This document shows, piece after piece, positions 56,713 through 64,000 of a DNA stretch of 64,000 nt. The stretch is from Pseudomonas sputi. Lineage in GTDB: Bacteria; Pseudomonadota; Gammaproteobacteria; Pseudomonadales; Pseudomonadaceae. Under the pieces are notes generated by a model that was not told the DNA's origin, did not search any database, and worked only from the letters and a program-made list of their open reading frames with translations. A program made the position numbers and the translations under genes. The number at the start of each line of letters is the position of its first letter. Within the stretch, counting starts at the first letter, position 1. The stretch lies in contig NZ_BQHI01000021.1 of assembly GCF_021603585.1 (NCBI RefSeq), positions 1 through 64,000 on the forward strand. The letters run 5' to 3'.

Positions 56713-57696
56713 ATGCCGAAAACCATCCACGTCCTCGCGTTCGCCAATGTGCAGTTGCTCGATGTCACCGGGCCGTTGCAGGTCTTCGCCTCGGCCAATG
56801 ACATCGCCCGCCAGCAGGGTTTGTCGGCGCCTTATGCGCCAACGGTGATTGCCAGCGGCGGCGGGGCAGTCAACTCTTCGGCCGGGTTGGCGATGCTGGC
56901 CGAACCGCTGCCGCAGCAGCCCAGCGATACGCTGATCATCGCCGGCGGCTGGGGCGTCTACGCCGCTGCCGAAGACGCTGAATTGGTGAGTTGGGTGCGT
57001 GAACATGCAAGCGGCTGCCGGCGCGTGGCTTCGGTCTGCACCGGCGCATTTCTGCTGGCCGCCAGCGGCTGGCTCGACGGTCGCCGGGTGGTCACCCACT
57101 GGACCCGCTGCGAGCAACTGGCGCAGCAGCACCCGCAATTGCAGGTCGAGCCCAATCCGATCTTCATCAACGACGGCCCGGTCTGGACCTCGGCGGGCGT
57201 CACCGCCGGCATCGACCTGGCACTGGCCATGGTCGAAGACGACCTCGGGCGCGACATGGCCCTGGACGTCGCCCGGCAACTGGTGGTGTTCCTCAAACGC
57301 CCGGGCGGGCAGTCGCAATTCAGCGTGACACTGTCGCTGCAAAAACAGGGCAACCGCTTCGATGAGTTACACGCGTGGATTGCCGAACACTTGACTTGCG
57401 ATCTGGGCATTCCGACCCTCGCCGAACAGGCCGGCATGAGCGAACGCAGCTTCGTACGCCACTACCGCGCCGACACCGGCCAGACCCCGGCCCGGGCCAT
57501 CGAACTGATCCGCGTTGAAACCGCCCGCCGGTTGCTGAGCGACACCGGTTTGCCGATCAAACGGGTCGCGGCCAATTGTGGCTTTGGCAGTGAAGAGACG
57601 TTGCGTCGCAGTTTTCTGCGAGCCATGGGTGTAACGCCGCAGGCTTATCGGGAGCGTTTTTCGGTCAGCGCTGGAGCAGATCCAGTAATGCCTTGA
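56713..57696 (+). CDS. GlxA family transcriptional regulator (DJ-1/PfpI domain plus AraC HTH)
   Basis: A 327-aa regulator. Residues about 1-185 form a DJ-1/PfpI-like domain (VQLLDVTGPLQVFASANDIA, SVCTGAFLLAASGWLDG). Residues about 215-320 are the AraC double HTH (GIPTLAEQAGMSERSFVRHY, then VAANCGFGSEETLRRSFLRA). The N-terminal domain probably senses a small molecule. It is divergent from the isonitrile hydratase-like gene, its likely target. Its 3' end overlaps the convergent hydrolase gene by 32 bp. Confidence 0.88.
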   Translation: MPKTIHVLAFANVQLLDVTGPLQVFASANDIARQQGLSAPYAPTVIASGGGAVNSSAGLAMLAEPLPQQPSDTLIIAGGWGVYAAAEDAELVSWVREHASGCRRVASVCTGAFLLAASGWLDGRRVVTHWTRCEQLAQQHPQLQVEPNPIFINDGPVWTSAGVTAGIDLALAMVEDDLGRDMALDVARQLVVFLKRPGGQSQFSVTLSLQKQGNRFDELHAWIAEHLTCDLGIPTLAEQAGMSERSFVRHYRADTGQTPARAIELIRVETARRLLSDTGLPIKRVAANCGFGSEETLRRSFLRAMGVTPQAYRERFSVSAGADPVMP

Positions 57697-58564
57697 GCGT
57701 TTCGCCCGGTGCTTCCTCGGGAATGTTATGCCCGACACCCGCCAGCACTCGCCGCTCATAAGGACCGGTGAAGTGATGGGCATCTTCATCGTCTTCTGGC
57801 GCCGGGCCGACGCCATCATCGGCACCGCACAGCGATATCGTCGGAACGCCGATCGCCGGTTGTTTCTCCAGCGCCTGCTCCATCCCTTCCAGCGCCGGAT
57901 CACCCGGCGCATACATGAATCGATGGCGATAAGAGTGAATCACCACCTCGACGAAATCCGGGTTGTCGAACGCCGGTGCGCTCAGCGGATAACGCTCGGC
58001 GTTCCTCGCCCAGGTCGGCGACCATAACTGCCAGAGCAATTCGCACAGCGCCCGCCGATTCTGCCTCAGCCCTTCAACACCACGGGGCGTGTGGAAGTAA
58101 TACTGATACCAAAAGCGATGCTCGCTCTGCGGATCCAGCGGCCGGACCGAATTCGGAATGTCCTGCAGGTTGTAGCCATCGCCCGTCACCAACCCGCGCA
58201 CCCGCTCAGGGAACAGCGCTGCCACAATGCACGCCGCCCGACCACCCCAGTCGTAACCGCACAACGTCGCCTGCTCGATACCCAGCGCATCCATCAGCTC
58301 CAGCAGATCCTGAGCCAGCGCTGCTTGCTGACCGGAGCGCAGCGTGTCCGGGCTGTTGAAACGGGTCGGCCCGTAACCGCGCAGGTACGGCACGATTACC
58401 CGGTAGCCCATTGCAGCGAGGGGTGGGGCGATTTCGTCGTAGGCACGGGGGGAATAGGGGAAACCGTGGAGGAGGATGACTGGTGTGCCGTTTTCCGGGC
58501 CGTGATGTTCATAGCCGATGGTCAGACTTGGGGTTTGCCTGAATTGGATTTCGGCATCGGTCAT
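57665..58564 (-). CDS. Alpha/beta hydrolase, epoxide hydrolase/haloalkane dehalogenase-like
   Basis: A 299-aa hydrolase. VILLHGFPYSP gives the HGxP oxyanion motif. The elbow LCGYDWGGRAA has an aspartate nucleophile (near residue 110), as in epoxide hydrolases and dehalogenases. AGVGHNIPEEAP carries the catalytic histidine. The natural substrate is unknown. It overlaps the GlxA-type gene tail to tail and follows the 58576 gene by 11 bp in the same direction, so they may be cotranscribed. Confidence 0.86.
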   Translation of the reverse strand: MTDAEIQFRQTPSLTIGYEHHGPENGTPVILLHGFPYSPRAYDEIAPPLAAMGYRVIVPYLRGYGPTRFNSPDTLRSGQQAALAQDLLELMDALGIEQATLCGYDWGGRAACIVAALFPERVRGLVTGDGYNLQDIPNSVRPLDPQSEHRFWYQYYFHTPRGVEGLRQNRRALCELLWQLWSPTWARNAERYPLSAPAFDNPDFVEVVIHSYRHRFMYAPGDPALEGMEQALEKQPAIGVPTISLCGADDGVGPAPEDDEDAHHFTGPYERRVLAGVGHNIPEEAPGETLKALLDLLQR

Positions 58565-58575
58565 GGAAAGTCTCC

Positions 58576-58965
58576 TTACACCTCGGCTTCCGCCACCTGA
58601 TTGAAATACTTACTGCGATCCGGGGTAAACGTCACCACCATTTTCGTCCGCGAGCAGGTCATGACTCGCTCTGCACCCAGATCAATATCCAGATCTTCCC
58701 CGCGCAACCCTTGCCACTGGGCGAGGTATTTCAGCGATCCATACTTTTCATTCTTCTTCAGGCTGCGACTCACGCCACCTTTCCAGCCCAGTACCGGTAA
58801 TTCGTCGGCGCGGCAGCGTTGGGCGAGGTCGGGGAAGCGGATGGCGCGCTGGCGGCCGATTTCCCAGCATTTGATCAGGCCCTTGTCGGCGGCTTCCCAC
58901 AGTTCGTCGCGCTTGAGGCCCGTGCGCAGTGGGGTGTCGATCTGGCGGTGGATGCGTTGGCTCAT
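58576..58965 (-). CDS. Small conserved-looking hypothetical protein
   Basis: 129 aa, no family recognised. It is basic, with no signal or membrane segment: MSQRIHRQIDTPLRTGLKRD, WEIGRQRAIRFPDLAQRC, LPVLGWKGGVSRSLKKNEKY and a C-terminal TKMVVTFTPDRSKYFNQVAE. The GC-rich third-position pattern and the plausible ATG (58965, GGAACCAGA upstream) support coding. It probably shares a transcript with the hydrolase 11 bp downstream. Confidence 0.65.
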   Translation of the reverse strand: MSQRIHRQIDTPLRTGLKRDELWEAADKGLIKCWEIGRQRAIRFPDLAQRCRADELPVLGWKGGVSRSLKKNEKYGSLKYLAQWQGLRGEDLDIDLGAERVMTCSRTKMVVTFTPDRSKYFNQVAEAEV

Positions 58966-59273
58966 TCTGGTTCCTTGAATCGGGTTTTTATTGGACAGCT
59001 CCGCTGTGCCCGTTGCGGTGGATGGTAGGGGGGGATGTAACAGCTGGCAACAAGGTATTTCGGGGTGTAAGTGCGAGTTGCGGGCCAAGCGTTACACGGG
59101 GTTGGCAGGTTTTTGCAGGTCGCGCCTTCAACAAGTTGTATCGAAAGGAATCGATTGTGTGGGCCAGCCCTTCAACCGCAAGGCTTGGGACTGTTTGCCG
59201 TTCGTAGGTGGCCATCCTACAAACGGCGATTGGAGTTGAGATTTTTCTTACAGGCTCTATCGAAAAAGGACGA
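58966..59273. other. Intergenic region without recognised features
   Basis: 308 bp between the 58965 start and the GH15 stop. Its GC content is lower than the flanking genes. I see no gene, clear terminator or repeat here. Confidence 0.4.
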
Positions 59274-61100
59274 CTACGGCTGCCAGTAATTCTTCTCCCC
59301 GCTCAACTTGCGGTCGAGAAAACTCGCCGCGCTGATCAGCGCCAGATGGGTCAACGCCTGTGGAGTATTGCCCAGATGCCGGCCACGGTTGTCGAATTCC
59401 TCGGCGTACAGCCCCAGCGGATTGGCGTAACGCAGCAGTTGCTCGAATTCCAGATGGGCCTTTTCCACTTGTCCGGCTCGAGCCAGACACTCGACGTACC
59501 AGAACGAGCACGCGGCAAAGGCGCCCTCGGTGCCAGACAATCCGTCAATGCCGGCATCGTCGTTGCGATAGCGGTAAACCATGCCGTCACGCACCAGATT
59601 TTTTTCGATGGCCTCCAGCGTCGCCAGCCACTTCGGATCCTTGGCGCTGACGAAACGCACCAGTGGCATCAGCAACATCGAGCCATCCAGCGCGGTGCCG
59701 CCCTGGTATTGCACGAAATGTCCGCGCTCTGCGTTCCAGAAGTTGTCCCAGATATCGGCGTGAATGGCCTGACGGGTCTGGTCCCAGCGGGCGAAGGGCG
59801 CCGGCAGCGAGCGTTTCGAGGCCAGGCGGATTGCCCGGTCCAGCGCCACCCAGCACATCAGCCGGGAGTGCAGGAAGTGATGTTGCTCCCCGCGCATTTC
59901 CCAGATGCCTACGTCCTTGGTCTGCCAGGTCTCACAGACCTGATCGACCACTTCCATCACATGTTTCCAGCCTTCGTGGGAAATCGCGTCGCCGTACTTG
60001 TTAACCAGATAAACGGCGTCCATCAGTTCGCCGAAGATATCCAGTTGAATCTGGTCGTACGCGCCATTGCCGATCCGCACCGGTTTCGCGCCGCCATGCC
60101 CGGACAAATGCGTGAGTTCGGTTTCCGGCAGCTCCTGGCGGCCGTCGATGGCGTACAGGATGTTGAGTTTCATCGGCTGGCCTCTGCAATCGCTGACCCG
60201 CCCGCGCAGCCAGCGCATGTAGGCGTTGGCTTCGTCGACAAAGCCCAGGCGCATGAAGGCGTAGACCGTGAACGAGGCGTCGCGGATCCAGGTGTAGCGA
60301 TAGTCCCAGTTGCGTTCGCCGCCGGCTGTTTCCGGCAGACCGAAGGTGGCGGCGGCGAGGATGGCACCGTGCTGGCGTGAGGTCAGCAGCTTCAGGGCCA
60401 GGGCCGAGCGGTTGACCATTTCCCGCCAGCGACCGCGATAGTTGGATTGGCCAATCCAGTCTCGCCAGAACTTCAGCGTGCGTTCGATGCACAGCTGCGC
60501 GGCGCCTTCGGCAAAGCGCGGATCGTCGCTGGCGCCGAGCATGAATGCCGCCGTCTGATCCTGCTTGAGGGTGAATTGCCCGACTGCCGCAGCGTTATCG
60601 ACGCTCAAGGCTTGATCAGAGGCGAGCCGCAGTGTCGGCTGCCCACTGGCGCTGAACAGCACATCCTGCTTATCAATGACGGCGCGGGTTTTAGCGCGGG
60701 CGTAGTCATGCCGAACCGCGCAGCGCAGATGAAACGTTGCCTGCCCGCTGACCACTCGCACCCGGCGCATCAACAGTGGCAGGGCATCGTCGTTGTCGCC
60801 GATGGGCAGCAGATCGGTGATTTCCACCACGGCGTGGTCGCTGAGCCAGCGGGTTTGCAGGACGTTGGTGTCGGGCAGGTAAATCTGTTCGCGCCGGGCA
60901 TCGGGCAGGTCCGGCGCGAGCTGAAAAATCCCGGCATCGGGTGTGTCCAGCAGCGAGCAGAAGATCGACGGGCTGTCGAACTCCGGCCAGCAGAAGAAAT
61001 CCACGCTGCCCTTGTCATTGACCAGCGCGGCACTGCGCATGTCGCCAATGATGCCGTGGGCGTCGATGGGGCTTTGTCGTTCGGATTGATGCTCAGCCAT
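59274..61100 (-). CDS. Glycoside hydrolase family 15 protein (glucoamylase/trehalase-like)
   Basis: A 608-aa protein from ATG 61100 (GTG 61106 is an alternative, nearer to the GGAG). The N-terminal beta domain starts IDAHGIIGDMRSAALVNDKG and includes SVDFFCWPEFDSPSIF. The (alpha/alpha)6 barrel has NWDYRYTWIRDASFTVYAFM (about 270-290) with the general acid region and GTEGAFAACSFWYVECLARA near the end. Bacterial members cleave alpha-glucans or trehalose. No signal peptide, so it acts in the cytoplasm. It overlaps the SDR gene by 8 nt. Confidence 0.88.
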   Translation of the reverse strand: MAEHQSERQSPIDAHGIIGDMRSAALVNDKGSVDFFCWPEFDSPSIFCSLLDTPDAGIFQLAPDLPDARREQIYLPDTNVLQTRWLSDHAVVEITDLLPIGDNDDALPLLMRRVRVVSGQATFHLRCAVRHDYARAKTRAVIDKQDVLFSASGQPTLRLASDQALSVDNAAAVGQFTLKQDQTAAFMLGASDDPRFAEGAAQLCIERTLKFWRDWIGQSNYRGRWREMVNRSALALKLLTSRQHGAILAAATFGLPETAGGERNWDYRYTWIRDASFTVYAFMRLGFVDEANAYMRWLRGRVSDCRGQPMKLNILYAIDGRQELPETELTHLSGHGGAKPVRIGNGAYDQIQLDIFGELMDAVYLVNKYGDAISHEGWKHVMEVVDQVCETWQTKDVGIWEMRGEQHHFLHSRLMCWVALDRAIRLASKRSLPAPFARWDQTRQAIHADIWDNFWNAERGHFVQYQGGTALDGSMLLMPLVRFVSAKDPKWLATLEAIEKNLVRDGMVYRYRNDDAGIDGLSGTEGAFAACSFWYVECLARAGQVEKAHLEFEQLLRYANPLGLYAEEFDNRGRHLGNTPQALTHLALISAASFLDRKLSGEKNYWQP

Positions 61101-61893
61101 TGCCACGGAACTCCGGATAGAGGCTCATGCCGCCGTCGATGAACAGGGTAGTGCCGACGATGTAGTCAGAGGCATCGGAGGCGAGAAACACCACCGCGTT
61201 GGCCACGTCCTCGACATCGCCGATGCGACCGTAAGGGATGAGTTTGAGCAGGTCCTGCGCAGCGTCGCCTTCGGTGGCGTCTTTATTGATCGCCGTGCGA
61301 ATCGCCCCCGGCGCGATGCCGTTGATGCGGATTCGCTGGTGGCTGACTTCCTGGGCCAGGCTCTGCATCAACTGATCGACGCCGCCCTTGGACGCTGCGT
61401 AATTGACGTGCCCGGCCCAAGGGATGCGCTGGTGCACCGAACTCATGTGGATGATCTTGCCGGCGGCCCATGACACGCCTTCGCGCACGCCCTGGCGAAT
61501 GAAGATCCGCAGCGCAGCCCGGGCGCAGAGGAACTGGCCGGTGAGGTTGACGCCGATCACCGCGTTCCAGTCGGCCAGCGACATATCCACCGCCGCCGCG
61601 TCTTTTTGCAGGCCGGAATTGGCCACCAGAATGTCCAGTGTGCCGAAGGCGTCGAGGGTCTGCTGGAACAGCCGCTCAACGTCTTCTTCCTTCGAAACGT
61701 CGGCGCCGATGGCGATGGCCTGGCCACCGTCGGCGACGATCTGCCGGGCCAACGCTTCGGCGGGCTCGGCCTGACGGTTGTAGTTGATGACCACGGCAGC
61801 ACCGGCGGCGGCCAGGGCTTTGGCGGCGCCGTGGCCGATGCCGGAACTGGCGCCGGTGACCAGTGCCACCTGACGGGCGAGGGAAATCTGCAT
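61093..61893 (-). CDS. SDR family oxidoreductase, glucose 1-dehydrogenase-like
   Basis: A 266-aa classical short-chain dehydrogenase. Cofactor motif VTGASSGIGHGAAKAL (about 12-27), VANSGLQKD in place of NNAG, catalytic Ser in IIHMSSVHQ, and YAASKGG with Tyr near 165 and Lys four later. The C-terminus (IVGTTLFIDGGMSLYPEF) is typical of glucose 1-dehydrogenase-type members. The ATG at 61893 gives the usual short N-terminus. It overlaps the GH15 gene, so glucose released by GH15 may be its substrate (inference). Confidence 0.87.
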   Translation of the reverse strand: MQISLARQVALVTGASSGIGHGAAKALAAAGAAVVINYNRQAEPAEALARQIVADGGQAIAIGADVSKEEDVERLFQQTLDAFGTLDILVANSGLQKDAAAVDMSLADWNAVIGVNLTGQFLCARAALRIFIRQGVREGVSWAAGKIIHMSSVHQRIPWAGHVNYAASKGGVDQLMQSLAQEVSHQRIRINGIAPGAIRTAINKDATEGDAAQDLLKLIPYGRIGDVEDVANAVVFLASDASDYIVGTTLFIDGGMSLYPEFRGNG

Positions 61894-62010
61894 GAACGGT
61901 CGCGCCTTATGCGGGGGATCTGATCTGCTGACCGGCATCCTTGAGTCAGAGTTCAGCGTGAATGCGAAGGGGGCACGTAATCAAGTCGGGTCCCGCAGGG
62001 CTGTACGGGT

Positions 62011-63018
62011 TCAGATATGGTACCGGGCACTGTGTTTATGCCACTCCAGATTGCCGCCGATCCATGTACTCAATCCGGTGAGATAGCGCCGCAATACCGG
62101 CGAGCGCGTGCCTTTCATCAGCGTTCCGTGCAGGCGTTCGTATTCTTCCATCACTGCGTCATGGATATCGGCTGCCAGGTCGATTGCCTCTTGAAGCGAA
62201 CAGTTGTGCCTGGCTGCCAGCAGATAAGGCAGCTTGAAGTCGCCGGTTTCGTTCAGGTGCTCTTTGTAAGCGGAATACAGATCGTTGACCAGAGTGGTCG
62301 CCAGCGAGGCCAGTGCGGTGACGTGGTGAATGTTTGGACGGGAATACGTATTGGCCGGGACTTCGTAGCCGCCTATCACGTCGATCAGTACCAGGCATGG
62401 CCAGAAGCTGTTGACCTGCCGACTGGCCAGGTATTCGGCGACGGTGGGTTGAGTGCCGTAGAGGCGCCAGGGACCTTCCGCCGCCATGGTGACGAACATG
62501 GCGATGGTGATCTGGCGCACCCGGGCGACTTGCGAAGGCGTGCAGAACTGGGCGACCCGTTTCATGTAGGCCAGCAATCCCCTGATTACCGGGTCGCACA
62601 TTTGCTGCTTCAGGAGTTCTTTGTCGAACGGCGAAGGCAAATAGACCGGATCGATCGCGGTGAGGGCGAACGACAAGCTTTCGGCCACTGTCTCGGGGCG
62701 ACCGCCGAGGGATTGATCGTCGCAATAGTGATCGTCCACCGCAAACAACGCCGCAAAGCATTGCGCCGCGAGTAACAGTCGATCCGGATTATTCGTGTCG
62801 GCATGGCACAGCATTGCATAGCGACCGAAGTCGCTGGCGCGGATTTTTTCTTCCTTGCCGGCAAAGATCCCTATGTTCGATATCCACTCCATCAGGCGTT
62901 CGTTGACTTCCTGGCCCAACGCCTCATCAATGCGCGTAGGCGCCGGGCAGCGTACGGCCCGGACGATAAAGGGGGCAGTGGCGCTGCGTGGAGTCCGGGC
63001 ACTGCTGGATTGATTCAT
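62011..63018 (-). CDS. Class I terpene synthase, 2-methylisoborneol/2-methylenebornane synthase type
   Basis: A 335-aa terpene cyclase. The Asp-rich Mg motif is VDDHYCDD (94-101); the NSE triad is N245, S249, E253 in VNDLYSAYKE; the C-terminal RY pair is R332-Y333. YLASRQVNSFWPCLVLIDVI and TWIGGNLEWHKHSARY recall the synthases that cyclise 2-methyl-GPP. An AAGGAT site precedes ATG 63018, preferred over 63117. P. fluorescens PfO-1 has a 2-methylenebornane synthase, a likely relative. The GPP 2-methyltransferase that usually accompanies it is not in the window. Confidence 0.85.
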   Translation of the reverse strand: MNQSSSARTPRSATAPFIVRAVRCPAPTRIDEALGQEVNERLMEWISNIGIFAGKEEKIRASDFGRYAMLCHADTNNPDRLLLAAQCFAALFAVDDHYCDDQSLGGRPETVAESLSFALTAIDPVYLPSPFDKELLKQQMCDPVIRGLLAYMKRVAQFCTPSQVARVRQITIAMFVTMAAEGPWRLYGTQPTVAEYLASRQVNSFWPCLVLIDVIGGYEVPANTYSRPNIHHVTALASLATTLVNDLYSAYKEHLNETGDFKLPYLLAARHNCSLQEAIDLAADIHDAVMEEYERLHGTLMKGTRSPVLRRYLTGLSTWIGGNLEWHKHSARYHI

Positions 63019-63078
63019 GGGGTGATCCTTTTCTCGGGGCCGATTGAGATGCTCACCGACGCGGTTCCTGTGCAGGGA

Positions 63079-63139
63079 TGACAGGTCCATGTAAAACCTT
63101 TGGCGGAATTTGCGCACCTGTCAGGTTTGACAGGTGCGC
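63079..63139. promoter_or_regulatory. TGACAGGT repeats and 12-bp inverted repeat upstream of the terpene synthase
   Basis: GCGCACCTGTCA (63112-63123) and TGACAGGTGCGC (63128-63139) form a perfect 12-bp inverted repeat around GGTT. A third TGACAGGT lies at 63079-63086. All are in the 295-bp gap between the divergent terpene synthase and MFS genes, which holds no other feature I can name. A shared operator or a leader hairpin is likely. Confidence 0.6.
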
Positions 63140-63313
63140 GGCTCAATGGACGAGCAGTCAACGACCTCCACTAAGCGTCAGGCAGGCAGTTTGCGAAGCC
63201 AAAACCCTGAATCTTTCGCGGGTGCATTCCCTTCACATTCCACCAACAATTCCTCGCTTCCCCGCCCGTCAGGCTTTGTGGCAACGTGGCCGCCCCTGAT
63301 GAGGCTGCATCCG

Positions 63314-64000
63314 ATGGCAAACCCTTACCGCGAACTGTTCAACGCCCCCGGCGCCCGGGCTTTTGTGATCGCCGCGATGATCGCGCGCATGCCGATATCC
63401 ATGACCGGCATCGGCGTGATCACCATGCTCTCGCAATTGACCGGCGGCTATGCACTGGCGGGTGGGGTGGCGGCGACGTTTGCGCTGGCCACGGCGTTTT
63501 GCGCGCCGCAGGTGTCACGGCTGGTGGACCGTTTCGGCCAGGGGCGGGTGCTGCCGGTGGCGGCGCTGATCGGCGGGGGCGCGTTGCTGATGTTGCTGTT
63601 GTGCACCCGCTTGCAGGCGCCGACCTGGACCCTGTTTGTCTGCGCCGCATTGGCCGGTTGCATGCCGAGCATGTCGGCGATGGCACGGGCGCGCTGGACT
63701 GAAATCTATCGCGGCCAGCCGCAATTGCAGACGGCGTATGCGCTGGAGTCGGTGCTCGACGAAGTCTGCTTCATTGTCGGCCCGCCGTTGTCGGTGGGCT
63801 TGTGCGTCGGCGTGTTTCCCGAGGCGGGGCCGCTGGCGGCGTTGTTGATGCTGGCGATTGGTGTCACGGCGTTCGTCGCCCAGCGCAGCACCGAGCCGCC
63901 GGTGCATCCGCACGAATCGCAGCATCAAGGTTCGATCATTCGTTCAACCGACGTGCAATGGCTGCTGGCGTTGATGCTGGCCATGGGGGTGATTGTCGGC
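63314..64000 (+). CDS. MFS transporter, incomplete at the window edge
   Basis: The first 229 codons of a major facilitator protein, open to the last base. The ATG at 63314 starts MANPYRELFNAPGARAFVIA; an in-frame ATG at 63299 is an alternative. About six hydrophobic helices are visible, with the loop VSRLVDRFGQGRVLPV as the family loop 2-3 motif and a substrate-side YALESVLDEVCFIVGPPL in helix 5. It is divergent from the terpene synthase; export of a product is possible but unproven. Confidence 0.85.
   Translation, partial: MANPYRELFNAPGARAFVIAAMIARMPISMTGIGVITMLSQLTGGYALAGGVAATFALATAFCAPQVSRLVDRFGQGRVLPVAALIGGGALLMLLLCTRLQAPTWTLFVCAALAGCMPSMSAMARARWTEIYRGQPQLQTAYALESVLDEVCFIVGPPLSVGLCVGVFPEAGPLAALLMLAIGVTAFVAQRSTEPPVHPHESQHQGSIIRSTDVQWLLALMLAMGVIVG

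Overview
The window is chromosomal DNA of a Pseudomonas of the P. fluorescens group. The evidence is the tandem cbb3 oxidase operons next to ccoGHIS, hemN, anr and apt, the dnaX-ybaB-recR cluster after the 4.5S RNA gene, the purine-catabolic xdh/guaD cluster, high-GC codon use, and repeated REP-type palindromes built on GTTCCCACGC/GCGTGGGAAC. No tRNA, rRNA, CRISPR array, integrase or transposase was seen.

Layout. 1-11.6 kb: dacB, yggL, a BenE-type transporter with a divergent GntR regulator, then the minus-strand unit xdhA-xdhB-xdhC-guaD, which degrades guanine and hypoxanthine through xanthine to urate. A divergent GntR gene faces it across two TGAC-N6-GTCA operator-like sites. 11.6-29.5 kb: housekeeping genes smc, zipA, ligA, a zinc-ribbon metallopeptidase, ffs, an SF1 helicase-like gene, a periplasmic binding protein, dnaX, ybaB, an MDR oxidoreductase, recR, an acyl-CoA dehydrogenase and apt. 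29.5-45.9 kb: the microaerobic respiration block, read leftward: ccoN2O2Q2P2, ccoN1O1Q1P1, ccoG, ccoH, ccoI, ccoS, a TauE/SafE-like protein, hemN and anr. FNR/ANR boxes lie before hemN and ccoN2, with a weaker one before ccoN1. A secreted metallophosphoesterase gene sits on the opposite strand between the cco1 operon and ccoG.

46.7-53.3 kb is the accessory region. Its base composition is more AT-rich and it holds two unfamiliar proteins, a RES-domain toxin-like gene, an unfamiliar helical protein, fragments resembling the C-terminus of a Mu-like phage virion-morphogenesis protein, and two copies of a roughly 345-bp structured leader. One leader precedes a decayed DUF6124-type gene, the other an intact one followed by a second family member. 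This is the best place to look for something undescribed.

53.3-64 kb: an Aer-like chemoreceptor, a CPBP membrane protease, an isonitrile-hydratase-like gene with a divergent GlxA-type regulator, an alpha/beta hydrolase, a GH15 glycosidase with an SDR dehydrogenase, a class I terpene synthase of the 2-methylisoborneol/2-methylenebornane type, and the start of a divergent MFS transporter that runs off the window.

All calls come from reading the sequence. Family names rest on recognised motifs, not on searches.
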